NCBI RefSeq assembly: GCF_019740355.2
Contig: NZ_CP091819.1
Coordinates: 1,674,001-1,738,000 of the forward strand
Source: Paracrocinitomix mangrovi
GTDB lineage: Bacteria > Bacteroidota > Bacteroidia > Flavobacteriales_D > Crocinitomicaceae
DNA length: 64,000 nt
Direction of reading: 5' to 3'
Each line of letters starts with the position of its first letter. The stretch's first letter is position 1. Of the stretch, positions 62,324 through 64,000 are shown in pieces. Position numbers and translations under genes: made by a program. The notes below the pieces were generated by a model. It was not told the origin of the DNA. It did not search any database and saw only the letters and a list, made by a program, of their open reading frames with translations.

Positions 62324-63343
62324 TTAACTACTAACCTCGTTCGACTCTAAAGTCTCGTATATTTTTGCTTCTAGTTCATCAAGTAATTCAGGATTATCAG
62401 CCAATAAAGCTTTTACTCCATCTCTACCCTGACCTAGTTTTGTTTCTCCATAGCTGAACCATGAACCACTTTTTTTGATGATTCCCATTTCAACTCCCAA
62501 ATCTAAAATTTCACCAACCTTAGATATACCTTCTCCATACATGATATCAAACTCTGCTTTTCTGAAAGGAGGAGCAACTTTGTTTTTAACAATTTTAATT
62601 TTTGTTCTGTTACCAATTACTTCATCACCATCTTTAATTTGAGAAGATCTTCTGATATCCATTCTGATTGAAGAATAGAATTTCAAAGCATTACCACCGG
62701 TAGTTGTTTCAGGGTTTCCGAACATTACACCGATTTTATCTCTCAACTGATTAATAAATATGCAACATGTATGCGCCTTATTAATTGAAGCAGTCAATTT
62801 TCTTAAGGCTTTCGACATCAACCTTGCCTGAAGACCCATTTGAGAATCTCCCATTTCACCTTCAATCTCAGCTCTTGGAGTCAAAGCAGCTACTGAATCC
62901 ACTACTAAAAGATCAATTGCACCTGAACGAATCAAATTATCAGCAATTTCTAAAGCTTGTTCACCATTATCCGGTTGTGAAATCAATAAATTTTGTGTAT
63001 CAACACCTAATTTTTCGGCATAAAAACGATCAAAAGCATGCTCTGCATCAATGAAAGCAGCAATACCACCTTGTTTTTGACACTCGGCAATTGCATGAAT
63101 TGCAACAGTTGTTTTACCTGAAGACTCAGGCCCAAATATCTCAACAATTCTACCTTTAGGAAAACCTTTTACGCCTAAAGCCATATCCAATGTCAAAGAA
63201 CCAGTAGGAATAACATCTATATCCTCAATTGCTTCATCTCCTAACTTCATTACGGTACCTTTACCGTATGTCTTTTCTAATTTGTCTAATGTTAACTGTA
63301 AAGCTTTTAGCTTTTCACCGTTTACTTCTTTTACTTCTGCCAT
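62324..63343 (-). CDS. recA: Recombinase RecA
   Basis: 339 residues, normal length. Walker [10 protein letters not shown] near residue 70, [10 protein letters not shown] about 95, Walker [11 protein letters not shown] about 145, the L1/L2 DNA-binding loops ([25 protein letters not shown]). Forms the ATP-dependent filament for strand exchange and, where LexA exists, SOS induction. No obvious SOS box was seen upstream. Single gene with its own terminator. Confidence 0.98.
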   Translation of the reverse strand: MAEVKEVNGEKLKALQLTLDKLEKTYGKGTVMKLGDEAIEDIDVIPTGSLTLDMALGVKGFPKGRIVEIFGPESSGKTTVAIHAIAECQKQGGIAAFIDAEHAFDRFYAEKLGVDTQNLLISQPDNGEQALEIADNLIRSGAIDLLVVDSVAALTPRAEIEGEMGDSQMGLQARLMSKALRKLTASINKAHTCCIFINQLRDKIGVMFGNPETTTGGNALKFYSSIRMDIRRSSQIKDGDEVIGNRTKIKIVKNKVAPPFRKAEFDIMYGEGISKVGEILDLGVEMGIIKKSGSWFSYGETKLGQGRDGVKALLADNPELLDELEAKIYETLESNEVSS

Positions 63344-63411
63344 AATTATTAATTTGATAACAAAGGAATGGGGGTAGATCGTAAACTATTTACGTTCTCA
63401 TTCAAATGCTA

Positions 63412-63876
63412 TTATTTTTTTGCTTGCTCCATTATTTGCTCGGCGTGTTCTTTAGTTTTCACCTTTGTGAAAACCTCATCAATTACACCTTTTTCATTAA
63501 TTACAAATGTTGTTCGGTGAATACCATCAAATGTGCGTCCCATAAATTTTTTAGGGCCCCAAACTCCATAGTCATTAATTACTTTTTTATCAGTATCTGC
63601 CAATAAATGAAAAGGCAAATCATACTTTTCAATAAAATTCTGATGCTTTTGCTCAGTATCTGCACTAACTCCCAAAATCTCATACCCCTGTTTTTGCATT
63701 GCCTTATAATTGTCTCTCAAATTACAAGACTCTGCCGTACAACCGGGCGTATTATCTTTTGGATAGAAATACAGAATTAATTTTTTACCTTTAAAATCTG
63801 ATAAAGAAATGATATTTCCGTTTTCATCCGGAGCGGAAAAATTCGGTGCTTTGTCTCCTACCTTTAAATGTGTCAT
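63412..63876 (-). CDS. bcp: Thioredoxin-dependent thiol peroxidase (Bcp/PrxQ)
   Basis: 154 residues, atypical 2-Cys peroxiredoxin. Peroxidatic Cys46 in P-G-C-T-A-E-S-C with resolving Cys51, K-L-I-L-Y-F-Y-P-K-D-N-T before it, and G-R-T-F-x-G-I-H-R-T-T-F-V-I near the C-terminus. It reduces H2O2 and organic hydroperoxides using thioredoxin. Cytoplasmic. Upstream 124 bp to the window edge hold no further gene. Confidence 0.96.
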   Translation of the reverse strand: MTHLKVGDKAPNFSAPDENGNIISLSDFKGKKLILYFYPKDNTPGCTAESCNLRDNYKAMQKQGYEILGVSADTEQKHQNFIEKYDLPFHLLADTDKKVINDYGVWGPKKFMGRTFDGIHRTTFVINEKGVIDEVFTKVKTKEHAEQIMEQAKK

Positions 63877-64000
63877 GTTTATTTTTTAGGTTTTGATTAT
63901 TTTTTAATCATTTCTTGACGCAATATTAATCAAAATAAATAATACGCTCCAAGAATTTTGTCAATTATTTTATATTTCATCCTCCAATTAAGGATATTTG

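Overview
The window is chromosomal DNA of a Bacteroidota bacterium, most likely a marine-type member of the Flavobacteriales (possibly Crocinitomicaceae-like; the family is inferred from overall style, not proven). Supporting features are A+T-rich DNA, TTTG-N19/21-TAnnTTTG promoters, type IX secretion (T9SS) sorting domains of both type A and type B (CHU_C), a TonB receptor with DUF4249 lipoproteins, a DUF1501/DUF1800 pair, and the Bacteroidota forms of FtsL and long PurF. No transposase, integrase, prophage gene or CRISPR array was seen.

Layout. 0-2.3 kb: start of the division/wall (dcw) cluster on the minus strand (mraZ-rsmH-ftsL-ftsI, the last cut by the window edge), preceded by clustered MraZ-type boxes. 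2.6-4.4 kb: a GT-C-type membrane protein. 4.4-10.4 kb: a TonB receptor with two tandem DUF4249 lipoproteins, divergent from a LytS/LytTR two-component pair. 10.4-14.4 kb: a DUF7793-like protein, an S9 peptidase, a LolC/E-like permease and rbfA. 14.4-14.6 kb: a hairpin-rich non-coding stretch. 14.7-24.5 kb: a small envelope peptide, an MsbA-like exporter, a T9SS sialidase-like protein, an M61 peptidase, DUF1501/DUF1800 and a ChaN-like protein. 24.5-29 kb: a SAM-I riboswitch in front of a split methionine synthase (N-terminal homocysteine methyltransferase; separate pterin/B12/activation protein) with a QueF-like protein lacking the catalytic cysteine between the halves.

29-40.4 kb is the accessory part: a TIGR01777 epimerase, three tandem paralogous mini membrane proteins, a secreted CotH/lamin-tail protein, a cysteine-dioxygenase-like enzyme, and a run of lipoproteins and membrane proteins without recognised function, including one made of six F-S-x-D-W-D-x-W repeats. 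It ends at a tRNA-Leu(CAA) gene whose 3' part is duplicated 87 bp away with an 18-bp palindrome in the T-loop. 40.7-50.9 kb holds three paralogous giant T9SS type-B adhesin-like proteins carrying 6, 8 and 10 copies of a ~70-residue repeat.

51-64 kb returns to housekeeping: a TPR/OmpA-like lipoprotein, folK divergent from an orphan OmpR-type regulator, then rplM-rpsI-rpsB-tsf-pyrH-frr on the minus strand (translation plus UMP kinase), a long-form purF divergent from rplM, a TPR lipoprotein, recA and bcp. The strongest leads for new biology are the tandem mini membrane proteins, the W-repeat lipoprotein, the Cys-less QueF-like protein under SAM control, the 6/8/10 repeat ladder, the palindrome-invaded tRNA fragment, and a hairpin enclosing a start codon after the cysteine-dioxygenase-like gene.
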